64,000 nt of DNA from assembly GCF_905372745.1 (NCBI RefSeq), contig NZ_CAJPQR010000001.1:87226-151225 (forward strand). The letters run 5' to 3'. This DNA is from an uncultured Campylobacter sp. (GTDB lineage Bacteria; Campylobacterota; Campylobacteria; Campylobacterales; Campylobacteraceae). A model generated the notes under the pieces. That model saw nothing but the letters and a program-made list of their open reading frames with translations, did no database searches and was not told the origin of the DNA. Position numbers and translations under genes: made by a program. Positions 1-11,017 of the stretch are shown here, piece by piece (positions within the stretch are counted from its first letter, which is position 1; every line of letters starts with the position of its first letter).

Positions 1-92
1 GCGGCGAATTCCTCTACGATGGCGCGTCCGATGCCGCGCGTTCCGCCGCTGATTACTAGAGTTTTGCCTTTAAATTCGTTTTCGCAATTCAT
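1..92 (-). CDS. SDR-family oxidoreductase, N-terminal fragment
   Basis: Only the first 31 codons lie in the window; the gene continues past the left edge. The fragment contains the Rossmann glycine motif GGTRGIG at about residues 15-21, following LVIS, which marks a short-chain dehydrogenase/reductase that binds NAD(P)H. The ATG overlaps the dapA stop codon as TAATG, so it is the last visible gene of the minus-strand operon. C. jejuni has an SDR gene in the same place after dapA. Substrate is unknown. Confidence 0.75.
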   Translation of the reverse strand, partial: MNCENEFKGKTLVISGGTRGIGRAIVEEFA

Positions 93-988
93 TAAAATCC
101 TTTTATGTTATATTGTTTTATGGTTTGTTCGATTTTTTTGAGATTTTCGACGCTCGGCTCGCAAAGCGGCAGGCGGTACTCGAGGCTTGATATGAGCCCG
201 GCGATATACATCGCGGCTTTGACCGGGATCGGGTTACTCTCGCAAAACATTATTTTATTTACCGCATAAAGGTCGTCGTTTATGGCTTTTGCGCGCGCAA
301 ATTCGCCTTTTAGCGCAAAGTGGGTCAAATTTGAGATTTCGTCCGGGAGTAAATTTGCCGTGACCGAGATCACGCCCTTGCCGCCGTTTGAGAGGATAGG
401 GTAGTTTATCGCATCCTCGCCGCTGATGACGGATAGGTCTGGCTCGTGCGCGAGCAGATCGACGCAGCGCTCGATACTGCCGGTGGCCTCTTTTACGCCG
501 TAAACGTTCTCACACTCTTTAAACAGCCTAAAAACCGTGCACGGCTGGATATCGACGCCTACGCGGCCGGGAACGTTATAGAGTAACACCGGGATTTCGA
601 CGCTTGAGGCGATTGCTTTGTAGTGGCGATAGAGGCCTTCTTGCGTCGGTTTGTTGTAGTAAGGCGCTACCGAGAGGATACCGTCTGCGCCGTGATCTTG
701 AGCAAATTTTGCTAAACCTACCGCCTCGTGAGTGGCGTTACTGCCGGCGCCCGCGAGTACTTTTACGCCGGTGTTTTTGCAGGTATTTACGGCGATCTCG
801 ATGCAGATTCTATGCTCGTCGTGCGTTAGAGTCGCGCTCTCGCCTGTGGTGCCTACGGGTACGACCGCGTCGATGCCGTTTGCTATTTGTCTTTTGATTA
901 ATTTTTCATAACCGATTTCGTCTAGTTTACCGTCTTTAAAAGGCGTAATCAGCGCCGTCATAGCGCCCGTTATTACTTTTTTATTCAC
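92..988 (-). CDS. dapA: 4-hydroxy-tetrahydrodipicolinate synthase
   Basis: A 298-residue cytoplasmic TIM-barrel lyase that condenses pyruvate and aspartate semialdehyde, the first committed step to lysine and meso-diaminopimelate. The motif GTTGES sits at residues 46-51, Tyr137 lies in LLYNVPGR, and the Schiff-base Lys166 lies in YGVKEATG. Length is normal for the family (about 290-300). The start overlaps the end of the upstream M16 peptidase gene by 8 bases, and the stop overlaps the next gene, so translation is probably coupled. The product feeds peptidoglycan synthesis, in line with murJ at the head of the same operon. Confidence 0.97.
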   Translation of the reverse strand: MNKKVITGAMTALITPFKDGKLDEIGYEKLIKRQIANGIDAVVPVGTTGESATLTHDEHRICIEIAVNTCKNTGVKVLAGAGSNATHEAVGLAKFAQDHGADGILSVAPYYNKPTQEGLYRHYKAIASSVEIPVLLYNVPGRVGVDIQPCTVFRLFKECENVYGVKEATGSIERCVDLLAHEPDLSVISGEDAINYPILSNGGKGVISVTANLLPDEISNLTHFALKGEFARAKAINDDLYAVNKIMFCESNPIPVKAAMYIAGLISSLEYRLPLCEPSVENLKKIEQTIKQYNIKGF

Positions 989-2234
989 TTTTTTCCTTTC
1001 TTAGGATGATCGTCGTGGATTTTTCTTTTCTCGCGTATTTTTTGCAGATTTCGTTTAGATCGGCCGGTTTTAGCGCGGATGTTTTTTCAGGCAGCTCAAA
1101 AAGCGGCTTTATATCGCCTCTAACGAGATATCCGCCGTATAAATTCGCAACCTTCGACGCGCTATCTAGCGAGTAAATGAGATCGCTTTTTAAGCTATTT
1201 TTTATCTTAGTTATCTCGTCTTCGTCGATTTTTTGCGTCTTTGCGTTTTCGAGCACTCGCCAGATCTCTTCCTCTACGGCCTCGGCCTTGACGCCAGGGT
1301 TGCAAACGGCTAGCACGATTAGCAAGCTCTCGTCGATGTTGCTCATATTATAGACATCCACGCTGTTTACGAGGCACTTTTCATCTATCAAAACGCGCTG
1401 TAAAACAGAGCTTTGCCCGCTGCCTAGATACTCCGCTAGCGCGCCTAACGCAGGCTGATCTTTGTGATTAAACGGCGGGATTTTAAAAGCAAGCGCTAGC
1501 ATCTCTACCTCGCTATCCTTGTAAATTTCAGCCCTTTTTGCGCCGTTTTGCTCGGGCTCGATGCAGTGGAGTTTTGGTAGCGATTTTTTGTTTTTTATGT
1601 TTTCAAAATGCTTTTTACCTAGCTCAAACGCGCTTTTTTTATCTATGTCGCCGCTGATTAGCAGGATCGCGTTTTGCGGCTGATAGTATGTCTCGTGAAA
1701 TTCTTTTATATCCTCTATGCTCCAGTTTCTGATATCGCCGATAAAGCCGATCGGAGTCCAGTGATACGGGTGATAACTAAAAGCGACGTTAAAAAGCGTA
1801 AAGTACAAAAAGCCGATCGGAGAGTTGTCCGTGCGCCATCTGCGCTCCTCGGTCACGACGTCGCGTTCAGGCTGAAATTCTTTATCTTTTAGGCTCAAAT
1901 TTTCCATTATATCGGCGTAAAGCCTAAGAGCCTCGTCTAGGTTGCCCTTTGAGCATTTGACGAAATAATGTGTATAATCAAATCCCGTGCTAGCGTTATT
2001 TACGCCGCCAAAACCCTTTACGATCTCGTCAAATTCGCCCGCTTTCATATTTTTCGTAGATTTAAAATTTAGATGTTCTAGCATGTGCGCGATGCCGCTT
2101 TTACCCATGGTTTCGTTTCGCGAGCCTACGCGGTAAAACACGTCCACGCTAATTACGCTAGAGCCCTTGCTAGCGGGGATGTGATAGATCTCAAAGCCGT
2201 TTTTGAGCTTTGTTTTGGAGTATTTTATAAGCAT
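981..2234 (-). CDS. M16 family zinc peptidase (insulinase/processing protease type)
   Basis: A 417-residue protein with the inverted zinc motif HMLEH at residues 50-54 (His50, Glu53, His54) and a Glu pair near residues 129-130 at the usual distance for the third metal ligand. The N-terminal half is the catalytic M16 domain and the C-terminal half the inactive M16C domain, a length typical of single-chain bacterial M16 proteins. No signal peptide is obvious. It sits between pyrD and dapA, as in C. jejuni. The physiological substrate is not known; small-peptide turnover is a family-based guess. Confidence 0.92.
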   Translation of the reverse strand: MLIKYSKTKLKNGFEIYHIPASKGSSVISVDVFYRVGSRNETMGKSGIAHMLEHLNFKSTKNMKAGEFDEIVKGFGGVNNASTGFDYTHYFVKCSKGNLDEALRLYADIMENLSLKDKEFQPERDVVTEERRWRTDNSPIGFLYFTLFNVAFSYHPYHWTPIGFIGDIRNWSIEDIKEFHETYYQPQNAILLISGDIDKKSAFELGKKHFENIKNKKSLPKLHCIEPEQNGAKRAEIYKDSEVEMLALAFKIPPFNHKDQPALGALAEYLGSGQSSVLQRVLIDEKCLVNSVDVYNMSNIDESLLIVLAVCNPGVKAEAVEEEIWRVLENAKTQKIDEDEITKIKNSLKSDLIYSLDSASKVANLYGGYLVRGDIKPLFELPEKTSALKPADLNEICKKYARKEKSTTIILRKEKSE

Positions 2235-2242
2235 AAATTTCC

Positions 2243-3316
2243 TTAAATTTTGTTTTTTATATCGCAGCCCACCGCTTCGCTAATCGAGGCGAAATTATCC
2301 TCTTTTAAAAGCTTTAAAATACCTTCGTTTATCTGTTTTGCGATGTTTGGGCCCTTGAATATAAAAGAGGTGTAAATTTGAACCAAATTTGCGCCAGATT
2401 TTATGCGTGCGTATGCCTCCTCGGCGCTGTCTATGCCGCCGCTTGCGATCAAAACCGTCTTGCCGTAAAGCTCGCTAGCAACCGCGCTAAAAAGCTCGCG
2501 CGAGCGTTTGGCGATGACCTTACCGCTTAGTCCGCCGAAATTTTGTAAATTCGCAGATTTTGATAGCGAATAATCAACGCTCGTATTATTTACGATGATG
2601 CCTTTTGCGCCGCTTTCTACGGCCGTTTTGCAGATCTGCACGGCCTTGTCGTCGTCCATGTCGGGTGCTATTTTAAAGATTATCGGCTTTTTTGCGATCG
2701 GCGTAAGGCGCGCAAATAGATCTTTTATAAAGCTTTCTTCTTGTAGTTCGCGTAGGTTCGGGGTATTTGGCGAGGAGACGTTGATGACGAAGCAGTCGCA
2801 AATTTCGTTAAATTTAGCGACTAAAATTTCATAGTCTTTTATCGCCTCTTCGTTAGGAGTGATTTTGTTTTTACCGATGTTGGCAAAAAGCGGTATCGCA
2901 AAGGGATAGAGCTTGCCGACGCGCGCGCCAAGGGCGTCTGCACCCTCGTTGTTAAAGCCCATCGCATTTTGGATACTCTCTTCTTCGATTAGGCGAAAAA
3001 GGCGCGGCTTCGCGTTGCCCTCTTGCGCTTTTGGCGTCACGGTGCCAAACTCCACGTGCCCAAATCCGAGCGCTGCTAGCGGGCGTAGCATAGTAGCGTT
3101 TTTATCAAAGCCGCCGGCGATTCCTATGGGATTTAAAAAGCTAGTTCCTAGCAAATTTTGCGAAAGAGCCGCGTCCGCGACGACGCAGTTTTTAGCTACG
3201 ATACTATAAAGTCCCGGAAATACGCAATCTGAGATACTTAGCATTTTTTCGACGATTTTGTGAGCGGTTTCGGGGTCAAATTTAAAAAATATGGATTTTA
3301 GCGTTTCGTAATTCAA
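2243..3316 (-). CDS. pyrD: dihydroorotate dehydrogenase (quinone), class 2
   Basis: A 357-residue FMN enzyme that oxidises dihydroorotate to orotate and passes electrons to the quinone pool at the inner membrane. The N-terminal extension of about 45 residues before the barrel is the membrane-contacting part of class 2 enzymes. The catalytic-loop motif NVSSPNTPNLR and the phosphate-binding ASGGI near the C terminus are visible. It starts 41 bases after the ABC exporter gene and ends 8 bases before the M16 gene. Other pyrimidine genes (pyrC, pyrB) lie separately at 24-26 kb. Confidence 0.97.
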   Translation of the reverse strand: MNYETLKSIFFKFDPETAHKIVEKMLSISDCVFPGLYSIVAKNCVVADAALSQNLLGTSFLNPIGIAGGFDKNATMLRPLAALGFGHVEFGTVTPKAQEGNAKPRLFRLIEEESIQNAMGFNNEGADALGARVGKLYPFAIPLFANIGKNKITPNEEAIKDYEILVAKFNEICDCFVINVSSPNTPNLRELQEESFIKDLFARLTPIAKKPIIFKIAPDMDDDKAVQICKTAVESGAKGIIVNNTSVDYSLSKSANLQNFGGLSGKVIAKRSRELFSAVASELYGKTVLIASGGIDSAEEAYARIKSGANLVQIYTSFIFKGPNIAKQINEGILKLLKEDNFASISEAVGCDIKNKI

Positions 3317-3357
3317 ATTTTATCCTTAAATTTTGAGCGATTTTATCAAATTTAGGC

Positions 3358-5094
3358 TTAAACAAGGGCTTCGCCTTTTAGTTTCGCGTAAATTTCGCAG
3401 CTCTTGCTAAGCGCCTCGTCGGTATCAAAACCGACCACTTTTCCGCCGCTGATAACGGCTATTTTATCTGCATTTTGCACCGTGCTTAGGCGGTGCGCGA
3501 TGATAAATATTATCTTTTCTTTTTGTAAATTCGCGATGGCTTTGGTTATCTGCTGCTCGCTTTCGTTATCTAGCGCGCTCGTGGCCTCGTCAAATATCAA
3601 AATCTGCGGATCGTCGTAAAGCGCGCGGGCGATGGCGATGCGCTGACGCTGGCCGCCCGAGAGATTGGTGCCGAATTCATTTAAAACGGTCTGTGCGCCC
3701 TCGGGTAAATTTGACACGAAATCATAAGCATTTGCCGTTTTTAGTGCGAGCTCGACCTTGGCTTCGTCGTATTCGCGGCCATAGGCGACGTTGTTTGCGA
3801 CCGTGTCGTTAAAGATATAGACGCGCTGGGTCACTAGGCCGATATTTTGCCGCAGAGAACCTAGATCGAAATTTTTGATATTTTCGCCGTTTATCTCGAT
3901 CGCTCCGCCGTTTACGTCGTAAAATCTCATAAGCAAATTTACGATCGAGCTTTTTCCGCCGCCGCTACTGCCCACGAGCGCTACGGTTTGGGATTTGCTC
4001 GCGCTTAGATTTACGCCTTTTAGCACCTCTTTATCGTCGTAGTTTAGTCTGACGTCTTTGAAATTTATCAAATTTATTTCAGCCGGCACGGGCTTGTCGC
4101 CGCTTAAAATTTGAGGCTCTTTATCAAGTAGCTCAAAGGTTCGCTCTGCCGCGACCACGGCGTCTTGCATCTTGTTATAAAGGCCTGAAATGCGCTTAAT
4201 GGGCGTATAAAGCATGAAAAGCGCGGTTAGAAACGAAAAGAAGCTTCCCATCGTCAAATTTCCGTCTATGACCTCTTTGCCGCCGATGATGACGACTGCC
4301 GCGACGCCCACTGAGCCGAAAATTTCCATCATCGGACTTACCATCTCGTTTACTTTTACGCTTTTTAAATTTAGCTTAAAAAATTTAGCGTTTTCGTCGG
4401 TAAATTTAGCGTGCTCAAACTCCTGTGCGTTGTTTGCTTTGATGATTTCGATATTGGTAAAAATTTCGCTCAGCTTAGAGCTTATATCGGAGGTTTTTTC
4501 CTGCGAGGCGCGGGAGATTTTTTTCATCTTTTTTGCGAGCCTTGAGAGCGGATAGACGGCTGCAGGCATGATAACTAGCGCAAAAAAAGCAAGCTGCAAG
4601 CTCTGATAAAGTACGACGCAAAGTAGCCCGACGATCGTGATAGCCTCGCGGATGAGTTCCGGGATCATGGAGCTAACGATGCTTCTGATGCGGTCGATGT
4701 CGTTGATATTTCGGCTGATTAACTCGCCCGTGCGGTAGTCGTTAAAAAACTTCATATCCAAATTTAGTAGGTTTTTTAGTAGCTTTTCGCGAAATCTCCT
4801 CACGATATCTTGCCCGATATACGCCGTAAAATACGCCTGCAAAAACGTCCCAAGCCCCTTTAAAAAGTAAATCGCAATGATGGCGTAGGGCAAAAGATAA
4901 AGCAGGTCTTTGTTTTTTTCGATAAAAATTTTATTTAGCACGGGCTCGATCACCCACGCCGATGCGGCCGTACCGCCGCTAGCCATCAGCATGCCGGCGA
5001 TCGCGATGATAAAATACGAAATATAATCCCTAAAGTAGGGCGCAAACCGCCGTAAAACCTCTTTTAGGCTCATCTGTTTCATATTTTTTCCCAC
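3358..5094 (-). CDS. ABC exporter, MsbA-like (fused TMD-NBD)
   Basis: A 578-residue half-transporter: an N-terminal membrane domain with about six helices (residues 20-310), then an ATPase domain. Walker A GSSGGGKS is at 375-382, the signature LSGGQRQR begins at 478, and Walker B ILIFDEA is at 498-504, followed by the H-loop IIAHRLS. Length and layout match MsbA/lipid A flippases and related exporters. It overlaps the end of cysS by 16 bases. Lipid A-core export is plausible, with murJ as a neighbouring envelope gene, but the cargo cannot be read from sequence. Confidence 0.93.
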   Translation of the reverse strand: MGKNMKQMSLKEVLRRFAPYFRDYISYFIIAIAGMLMASGGTAASAWVIEPVLNKIFIEKNKDLLYLLPYAIIAIYFLKGLGTFLQAYFTAYIGQDIVRRFREKLLKNLLNLDMKFFNDYRTGELISRNINDIDRIRSIVSSMIPELIREAITIVGLLCVVLYQSLQLAFFALVIMPAAVYPLSRLAKKMKKISRASQEKTSDISSKLSEIFTNIEIIKANNAQEFEHAKFTDENAKFFKLNLKSVKVNEMVSPMMEIFGSVGVAAVVIIGGKEVIDGNLTMGSFFSFLTALFMLYTPIKRISGLYNKMQDAVVAAERTFELLDKEPQILSGDKPVPAEINLINFKDVRLNYDDKEVLKGVNLSASKSQTVALVGSSGGGKSSIVNLLMRFYDVNGGAIEINGENIKNFDLGSLRQNIGLVTQRVYIFNDTVANNVAYGREYDEAKVELALKTANAYDFVSNLPEGAQTVLNEFGTNLSGGQRQRIAIARALYDDPQILIFDEATSALDNESEQQITKAIANLQKEKIIFIIAHRLSTVQNADKIAVISGGKVVGFDTDEALSKSCEIYAKLKGEALV

Positions 5095-6467
5095 ATGCAG
5101 CCGTTTGGCGTATCCATGAGGCTGATGCCGTTTGCGGCTAGCATATCGCGGATTTTATCCGATAGCTCGTAGTTTTTGGCCGCTTTAGCTTCGTTTCTTT
5201 GATTTATCAGATCCTCGATGTAGGCTCGCTTCTCGTCGCTCACGCCAAACTGAAAATACTCAAACACGTCTACTTGCAAGATACCTAACACGCGAGCTAT
5301 CAGCTCTAAATTTGCCGCGATTTCGCTTTTTTTGGCTTTATCTTTCGGATTTGCGTCTAGCTCGTCGTTTGCGCTGCGGACAAACTCATCTACGCTAGCA
5401 AGGGCTTTTGAGGTGTTTAGATCATCGCTCATCGCGGACATAAACTCGCTCTTAAATTTCTCGTTCGCGCTCAAATTTGCCGCGACGCCAAGAACTCGTT
5501 TTTTTAGGCGGTAAATTTTATCTAGGCGCTTTTTTGCTGCGTTTAGATCATCTTCGCTAAAGTTAAAATTCGCTCTGTAGTGGCTAGAGATCAGATAAAA
5601 TCTCACTGCCTCGCCTAAATTTCGCTCCAGCGCGTCTTTAACGAAAAAGCTATTTCCCAGGCTTTTGCTCATTTTTTCGTTATTTACTTGGATAAAGCCG
5701 TTGTGTAGCCAGTATTTAGCCAGGCTTTTATGCTCGGCGCAGCGACACTGCGCGGCCTCGTTTTCGTGGTGAGGAAAGAGTAGGTCAAGCCCGCCCGCGT
5801 GGATATCTATCTCAAAATTTTCGCCGCTGCTTAGGTGCTTTTTTATCATCGCGATGCACTCGGTGTGCCAGCCGGGGCGACCGCGGCCAAACGGGCTTTC
5901 GTACCATTTCTCGTCAAATTTCCACAGCACGAAGTCTTTTTTATCCTCTTTTTGCAAATTTGACTCGACGCGAGCGACGTTTGCTTCGGTGTCAAATTTA
6001 CCGCTCAGGCTCAGATACTCCGCGTCTTTTGCGGTGTCAAAGTAAACGCCGTCTCCCGCAATCTCGTAAGCAAAGCCGTTTTTTAGCAAAATTTCGATGT
6101 AGCCTATCATCTCTTTTAGCGTCTGCGTCGCCTTTGGCTTGACGTCTGGCTCAAGTACGTTAAGCGCGTTCATATCGCGCTCGTAGCTTGCGATGTATCT
6201 ATCCGTGATCGCTTCTAGACTCTCGCCACTCTCGCTCATTTTCTTTAAAATTTTATCGTCGATGTCGGTGTAGTTGCGTACGAATTTGACCTTATAGCCA
6301 AGCTCGCTTAGCGTGCGTCTAAGCAAATCAAAGCTAATCGCGCTTTTAGCGTGTCCTAAGTGCGCATCGTCATAAACCGTCGGACCGCAGACGTAAATGC
6401 GCACAAAGTCACTTTTTACGGGCTCAAATTCTACTTTTTTTCTCTTTACGCTATCAAAAATTTGCAT
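5079..6467 (-). CDS. cysS: cysteinyl-tRNA synthetase
   Basis: A 462-residue class I aminoacyl-tRNA synthetase. The HIGH-type motif HLGH is at residues 36-39, KMSKS at 265-269, and zinc ligands are visible at Cys28, Cys204 and in FPHHENE (231-237). It charges tRNA-Cys in the cytoplasm. The start overlaps the end of murJ by 14 bases and the end overlaps the ABC exporter start, so the operon is tightly packed. Length is normal for the family. Confidence 0.98.
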   Translation of the reverse strand: MQIFDSVKRKKVEFEPVKSDFVRIYVCGPTVYDDAHLGHAKSAISFDLLRRTLSELGYKVKFVRNYTDIDDKILKKMSESGESLEAITDRYIASYERDMNALNVLEPDVKPKATQTLKEMIGYIEILLKNGFAYEIAGDGVYFDTAKDAEYLSLSGKFDTEANVARVESNLQKEDKKDFVLWKFDEKWYESPFGRGRPGWHTECIAMIKKHLSSGENFEIDIHAGGLDLLFPHHENEAAQCRCAEHKSLAKYWLHNGFIQVNNEKMSKSLGNSFFVKDALERNLGEAVRFYLISSHYRANFNFSEDDLNAAKKRLDKIYRLKKRVLGVAANLSANEKFKSEFMSAMSDDLNTSKALASVDEFVRSANDELDANPKDKAKKSEIAANLELIARVLGILQVDVFEYFQFGVSDEKRAYIEDLINQRNEAKAAKNYELSDKIRDMLAANGISLMDTPNGCMWEKI

Positions 6468-7854
6468 CTAAAAATTTCCTTAAAAATATCAAAATCACTG
6501 CTTCTAAAACCAAAACTGCGCTTAAAAGCGTCATTTTTTTAGGCTCAATTATAGCTAAAAATTTCCTTACACCAAAAAATTTGACGTTTAAAGCTAGCGT
6601 CAAAAACCCGCCCAGCGAGCTAGCAAGCGCTAGTCCGAATGCGCCGTAAATTTGCATCAGCGCGACTGCTAAAACGAGGTTAAAAACGAGTGTGATAACG
6701 GCGATTTTGGAGGCTAGCTTTTGCTGCAAATGCGCATAAAGCCAAAGCGAAAAAAGCTTGGCGAGTCCAAAGGGTAAAAGCCCGATCATATATGCTGCCA
6801 AAACGCTCGCAGTCGCTGCCGTATCGGCCTGCGTGAAGCTTCCGCGCTCAAAAAGCAGCTTGATGATAGGCTCGGCCAAAACGATGCCGCCGATAGTCGC
6901 CGCAAAAAGCAGGAAATATAAAATTTCAAAGCTTTTTCGCATCCATTTTAGAGCTTCGGCTTCGTTGCCGGCCTTGATCTGGCGCGTGATTTTAGGAAAA
7001 AGTGCCGTCGAAAGCGCGATTGCAAATATCGCTAAAGGTAGCTGAAAAATGCGGTTGGCGTAGAAAAGATAGCTGATCGATCCGGCCGCCAAAAACGACG
7101 CCAGCCACGTATCCATAAACGAGCTTAGCTGCATCGCGGAGGATCCCACTAGACCGTGGAAAAAGTTGCTAAAAAAGCCCTTTGTATCGGCTCTTTTGCC
7201 GCGGGCAAATTTAACTAGGCCGCCGAAAAATAGCTTTGAGATGCCGTTAAATTTAAGCGCGATAAGGTGCGCGATAAGCTGCAAAACGCCGCCTACAACG
7301 ACGCCGAAACTCAGATAATAAGCCGCGACTTTAGGCTCCTGTCCGCGAGCCAAAATCAAAGAACCGATCATGGCTAAATTTAACAGCGCCGTCGAAAATG
7401 CCGTCGTCGCAAAATGCCCGCGATACTGTAAAAGCGAGGCTAAAAAAGTAACGGCAAAGATGAGTGCGAGGTAGTAAAAGTTGATTTTTACGAGCGGAAC
7501 GGCTTCGTTTATGTCGCTAGGCGCTAGGCCCGTGGCGATAACGGCGGTAAAAAACGGAGCAAATAAATTTACCAAAAGCGTGAGAATGCCGATAAAGGCT
7601 AGAAATTTAAGAAAAATCTCGGCGCTAAAGAGCGATTTTTTGTTTGATTTAGTAAAATTTGGCAAAAAAGCGTTGGCAAAGGCCCCCTCGCCAAAGATAC
7701 GGCGCAGTAAATTGGGTATCTTAAACGCGATGAAAAATATGTCGCTATAAATGCCCGCGCCCAAAGTAGAAGCCGTGAGCAGGTCGCGCACGAGCCCTAA
7801 AACTCGCGAAACCATAATGCCGATACTGTTTGAAAAAAAGCCCTTGATAAACAC
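6454..7854 (-). CDS. murJ: lipid II flippase MurJ (MviN)
   Basis: A 466-residue polytopic membrane protein (about 13-14 helices) of the MOP superfamily that moves lipid II to the periplasmic face for peptidoglycan polymerisation. The N terminus has the family pattern of a short hydrophobic start followed by SRVLGLVRD and, later, RRIFGEGAF. The chosen start is GTG, preceded by AGGA at 5 bases; the next in-frame ATG is at residue 14. It is somewhat shorter than E. coli MurJ (about 511). As the first gene of the minus operon it is divergent from the FapA-like gene. Confidence 0.95.
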   Translation of the reverse strand: MFIKGFFSNSIGIMVSRVLGLVRDLLTASTLGAGIYSDIFFIAFKIPNLLRRIFGEGAFANAFLPNFTKSNKKSLFSAEIFLKFLAFIGILTLLVNLFAPFFTAVIATGLAPSDINEAVPLVKINFYYLALIFAVTFLASLLQYRGHFATTAFSTALLNLAMIGSLILARGQEPKVAAYYLSFGVVVGGVLQLIAHLIALKFNGISKLFFGGLVKFARGKRADTKGFFSNFFHGLVGSSAMQLSSFMDTWLASFLAAGSISYLFYANRIFQLPLAIFAIALSTALFPKITRQIKAGNEAEALKWMRKSFEILYFLLFAATIGGIVLAEPIIKLLFERGSFTQADTAATASVLAAYMIGLLPFGLAKLFSLWLYAHLQQKLASKIAVITLVFNLVLAVALMQIYGAFGLALASSLGGFLTLALNVKFFGVRKFLAIIEPKKMTLLSAVLVLEAVILIFLRKFLDANF

Positions 7855-7979
7855 GAAAATCCTAGTAAATTTTTAGCGCAATGATAGGCAAATTTAGTTT
7901 TAAAAGACGTAAAATCAAGAGTTTTTAATGAAATTTTAGAGATAATCGACTAAAAATCAAAAAATTGCGAGAGTATCAC

Positions 7980-9878
7980 GTGCCAGAAAACCAAAACGCG
8001 CAAACGTACCTTGAAGACATCGAGATAGAAACGCCAAGCCCGTACGGCGAGGTGCTAAATCTAGTTAGAAATTACGGAGTGGATAATAAATTTATAGATT
8101 TTGAAATTTTGGACTTTAAAACCGAGTGCAAAATAGTCGGAGAAAAATCGCCAAGAATGCTAGCCCAAAGCAAGCTAAGCGTCTTTGACGACGATAAATT
8201 TTACGTAGAAAAGGTAGAGAGCCTAAAGCAAATTTATAGAGTCAAATTTTACGATCTTAGGCGCGCTAAGTCGGTCGTGCTGCCTAGCATAGCTATAAAC
8301 GCCAATAAAAATTTAACCAAAATTTTAGCTACCGTTTCGCGCGGAGGAGACGCTGTTTATTTTGAAGAACTTGGCAAAAAGATGGTTGATTTCATCTATA
8401 AAAAAATGATAAAAGTAGGCATCCTAATCGGCATCAGAGATAAAACGATGCATGAGGAGATAGCTAAAATTACCTCCGCGCTAAGAGTGAAGGAATATCT
8501 GGATAAAGACTACGTTTTTACGGTGACGCAAGGCGTAGAGGCTAAACCCTCGGTGGATGATGATTTGATATTTTATTATAAAAGCAAGATAAAAAACGCG
8601 GACGAAAACGGCAAAATCGATCACGCAAACAGAGGCTATCTACTAGGAGCGATAGAAAACGAGCTGATAATAGAATATATAAAAGCCAAAGACGGTTCTA
8701 GCGGCCGCGACGTGCGCGGAAACCTCCTAGCTATCCAAAAAGCCAAAACTACGATAACTAAAATGCCCCAAATCACCGAAAATATCTACTGCGCCGAGGA
8801 TGAGACTGGCATAAGATATTTTTGTAAAAAGGCGGGCTACGTTTATGAAAAAAACGGAGTCTTTGATATCAAAGACGAGCTAGACGTAAATGAAATTTCT
8901 TTTAAAACCACCGGTTCTGTGGATGCGGGGCTAGATACCAGCGTCACGCTAAACGTAAAAGAGCGAGATATAAATAAAGACGCCATAGGCACGGGCATGA
9001 CTGTAGAGGCCAATGAAGTAAATATCGAAGGCAATGTCGCCGCAAATGCCGTCGTAAAGGCAAATAAAGTATCTATAGGCGGACAAACCCACGCAAAATC
9101 TTTAATCGAAGCTAAAGAAGCAAAAATAGCCGTGCATATCGGTAGCTTTGAGGGGGACAGCGTCGATATAGACCGTTTAGAAGGCGGCAGGGTAAAAGCT
9201 AAAATCGCTCGCATAAAGTCGGTTCTAGGCGGAGAGATAATCGCAGAAAGCGTAATCATCGACACTCTAGCGTCAAATGCGAAAATAATCGTAGCAGATA
9301 GCGTGGAGATAAAAAGGCTAAAAGGCGTGAATAATAAAATTTTAGTAGATTTTAGCATGGTAAAAAACTCGGGCGAAAAGATAAACGAAGCTACGGCAAA
9401 GATAAAAATCATAAGAGAGCAAATCGCTAAAATGCCGCGAATCCTAGAGTCTAAAAGATGCGTCATAGAGGAAAATAAAGGCCCTATAAACGTCATCAAA
9501 GCTAAGATCGAGGAGCTAAAAAACTCAAGCATTACGCCGCCGGCTACTTTTATAAAGAAGCTAAAAGAGTACCAGCAGCTAGTGCACGAGTATAACGCGC
9601 TTTTAAAGGATTTTAGAGAAAAAAAAGATATGATAGCCGAGCTAAAAGAGGAGATAGTGGGAATACAAGAGGGGATTTTTAACTCCAAAGTGATAAATCA
9701 CGATAAGTGGCGCGAATTTAACGAGGTTAAATTTAGGCTCGTAGATCCGGCTCGCGATATAACCTATAACACCAGAGAAAACGAGATCGCCCGCGTACTA
9801 AAGATCGCAAAGGTTCAGACCGAGGAGGGCGATATAGACTACGTTATCAAGAAAAATAACAACCTAAGAAAGGTCTAA
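7980..9878 (+). CDS. FapA family (DUF342) polymer-like beta-helix protein
   Basis: A protein of about 632 residues. The middle (roughly 310-470) has short imperfect repeats rich in Val, Ile, Ala and Gly, as expected for a right-handed beta-helix, followed by a coiled-coil region near 480-580, which is the DUF342/FapA arrangement. No signal peptide or membrane segment is seen. Biochemical role is unknown; some relatives affect flagella or polar placement, but nothing here proves that. Start choice is open: GTG at 7980 has a weak GAGAG site 6 bases upstream, while the in-frame TTG at 7965 has none. It ends 2 bases before mlaE, so it is likely cotranscribed with the lipid transport genes. Confidence 0.85.
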   Translation: MPENQNAQTYLEDIEIETPSPYGEVLNLVRNYGVDNKFIDFEILDFKTECKIVGEKSPRMLAQSKLSVFDDDKFYVEKVESLKQIYRVKFYDLRRAKSVVLPSIAINANKNLTKILATVSRGGDAVYFEELGKKMVDFIYKKMIKVGILIGIRDKTMHEEIAKITSALRVKEYLDKDYVFTVTQGVEAKPSVDDDLIFYYKSKIKNADENGKIDHANRGYLLGAIENELIIEYIKAKDGSSGRDVRGNLLAIQKAKTTITKMPQITENIYCAEDETGIRYFCKKAGYVYEKNGVFDIKDELDVNEISFKTTGSVDAGLDTSVTLNVKERDINKDAIGTGMTVEANEVNIEGNVAANAVVKANKVSIGGQTHAKSLIEAKEAKIAVHIGSFEGDSVDIDRLEGGRVKAKIARIKSVLGGEIIAESVIIDTLASNAKIIVADSVEIKRLKGVNNKILVDFSMVKNSGEKINEATAKIKIIREQIAKMPRILESKRCVIEENKGPINVIKAKIEELKNSSITPPATFIKKLKEYQQLVHEYNALLKDFREKKDMIAELKEEIVGIQEGIFNSKVINHDKWREFNEVKFRLVDPARDITYNTRENEIARVLKIAKVQTEEGDIDYVIKKNNNLRKV

Positions 9879-9880
9879 AT

Positions 9881-11017
9881 TTGCCTTTTTCTTTAAAATT
9901 TAAGAGTAAATTTTTTGAGTGCGCGCAAGAGGGCGAAGCGCTAAAGATAAACCTAAAAAACGACTGGAACTACAAGCTACCCGCTAAAATTTGGAGGGCT
10001 ACGCAAAATCTACTTAGCTCGAATAAATTTAGCAAAATCGTCTTAAATTTTAAAGACGTAAAAGAGTTTGACTACGCCGCGGCTCTATTTTTAAAAAATA
10101 CTTTACAAAATGCGCGTAAAAGCTATGAGCTTATAAATTTAACCCCGCACGCGCAAAAGATTTTTGATTCGATAAATAGCGAGGTAAATCCCAAAATAAA
10201 ACAGATCATAAACTCCAAACCGCGCGGAAATCCGCTCTCGCAAATCGGCAAAAATTTAACCACTTTTTTTGCGGGATTTTGCGCGTTTTTAAATTTCATG
10301 GGTGAGTTTTTGGTCAAATTTAGCAAGATATTCATGCTAAAAAATATCCGCGTGAAGGAAATTTTGGCTTATTTCGAGGATGCGGGTATAAAATCGGTTT
10401 TTATCGTGTGCCTTACCTCTTTTCTTATCGGTATAGTGCTAGCTTATCAGGGTTCAAGCCTGCTTGCAAGTTTTGGCGCTACGATAATAATCGTCGAGAT
10501 GATGGGGCTTTTGACTCTGCGCGAGATAGCTCCGCTCATCGCCGCTATCATCGTAGCGGGGCGTCTGGCGTCTAGCTTTACCGCGCAAATCGGCGTTATG
10601 AAAATCACCGAAGAGATCGACGCGATGAAAACGATGGGATTTGATCCGTTTAAATTTCTAGTCCTGCCTCGCGTGATAGCTCTCATCGTCGCCATGCCGC
10701 TTATCGTGTTTTTAGCCGACGTGGCGGGGATACTAGGCGAGATGGTCGTGATGGAAAACTACCTAAATATCAGCTTTGATAGCTATCTGGCGAGGTTTGG
10801 TCAAGAGGTGGATATCAAACACCTTTACGTCGGGCTTTTTAAGGCTCCGTTTTTTGGCGTCGTGATCGCGTTTATCGGCTGCATGAGAGGCTTTCAGATC
10901 GGCGGAAACACTCAAAGCGTGGGCACATATACGACCGTAAGCGTTGTAAATGCGATATTTGGCGTGATCATGGTAGACGCGCTGTTTTCGATTATTTTCA
11001 CGCAGCTAGGCATATAA
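9881..11017 (+). CDS. mlaE: Mla-type ABC permease with N-terminal STAS-like domain
   Basis: A 378-residue protein. Residues 1 to about 105 look like a STAS domain (IVLNFKDVKEFDYAAALF), the fold of the separate MlaB protein in E. coli, and residues 120-378 are the MlaE permease with about five to six helices. It should form the inner-membrane core of a retrograde or anterograde phospholipid transporter with the next three genes. The start is TTG with AAGAAAGG 7 bases upstream. The C. jejuni equivalent is iamB. The stop is directly followed by the mlaF start codon. Confidence 0.93.
   Translation: MPFSLKFKSKFFECAQEGEALKINLKNDWNYKLPAKIWRATQNLLSSNKFSKIVLNFKDVKEFDYAAALFLKNTLQNARKSYELINLTPHAQKIFDSINSEVNPKIKQIINSKPRGNPLSQIGKNLTTFFAGFCAFLNFMGEFLVKFSKIFMLKNIRVKEILAYFEDAGIKSVFIVCLTSFLIGIVLAYQGSSLLASFGATIIIVEMMGLLTLREIAPLIAAIIVAGRLASSFTAQIGVMKITEEIDAMKTMGFDPFKFLVLPRVIALIVAMPLIVFLADVAGILGEMVVMENYLNISFDSYLARFGQEVDIKHLYVGLFKAPFFGVVIAFIGCMRGFQIGGNTQSVGTYTTVSVVNAIFGVIMVDALFSIIFTQLGI

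Noticed and set aside
8843..9688. 281-codon open frame on the minus strand inside the FapA-like gene
   Set aside because: It is antisense to a well-supported coding frame, has Ser/Phe-rich composition typical of a shadow, and no start signal.
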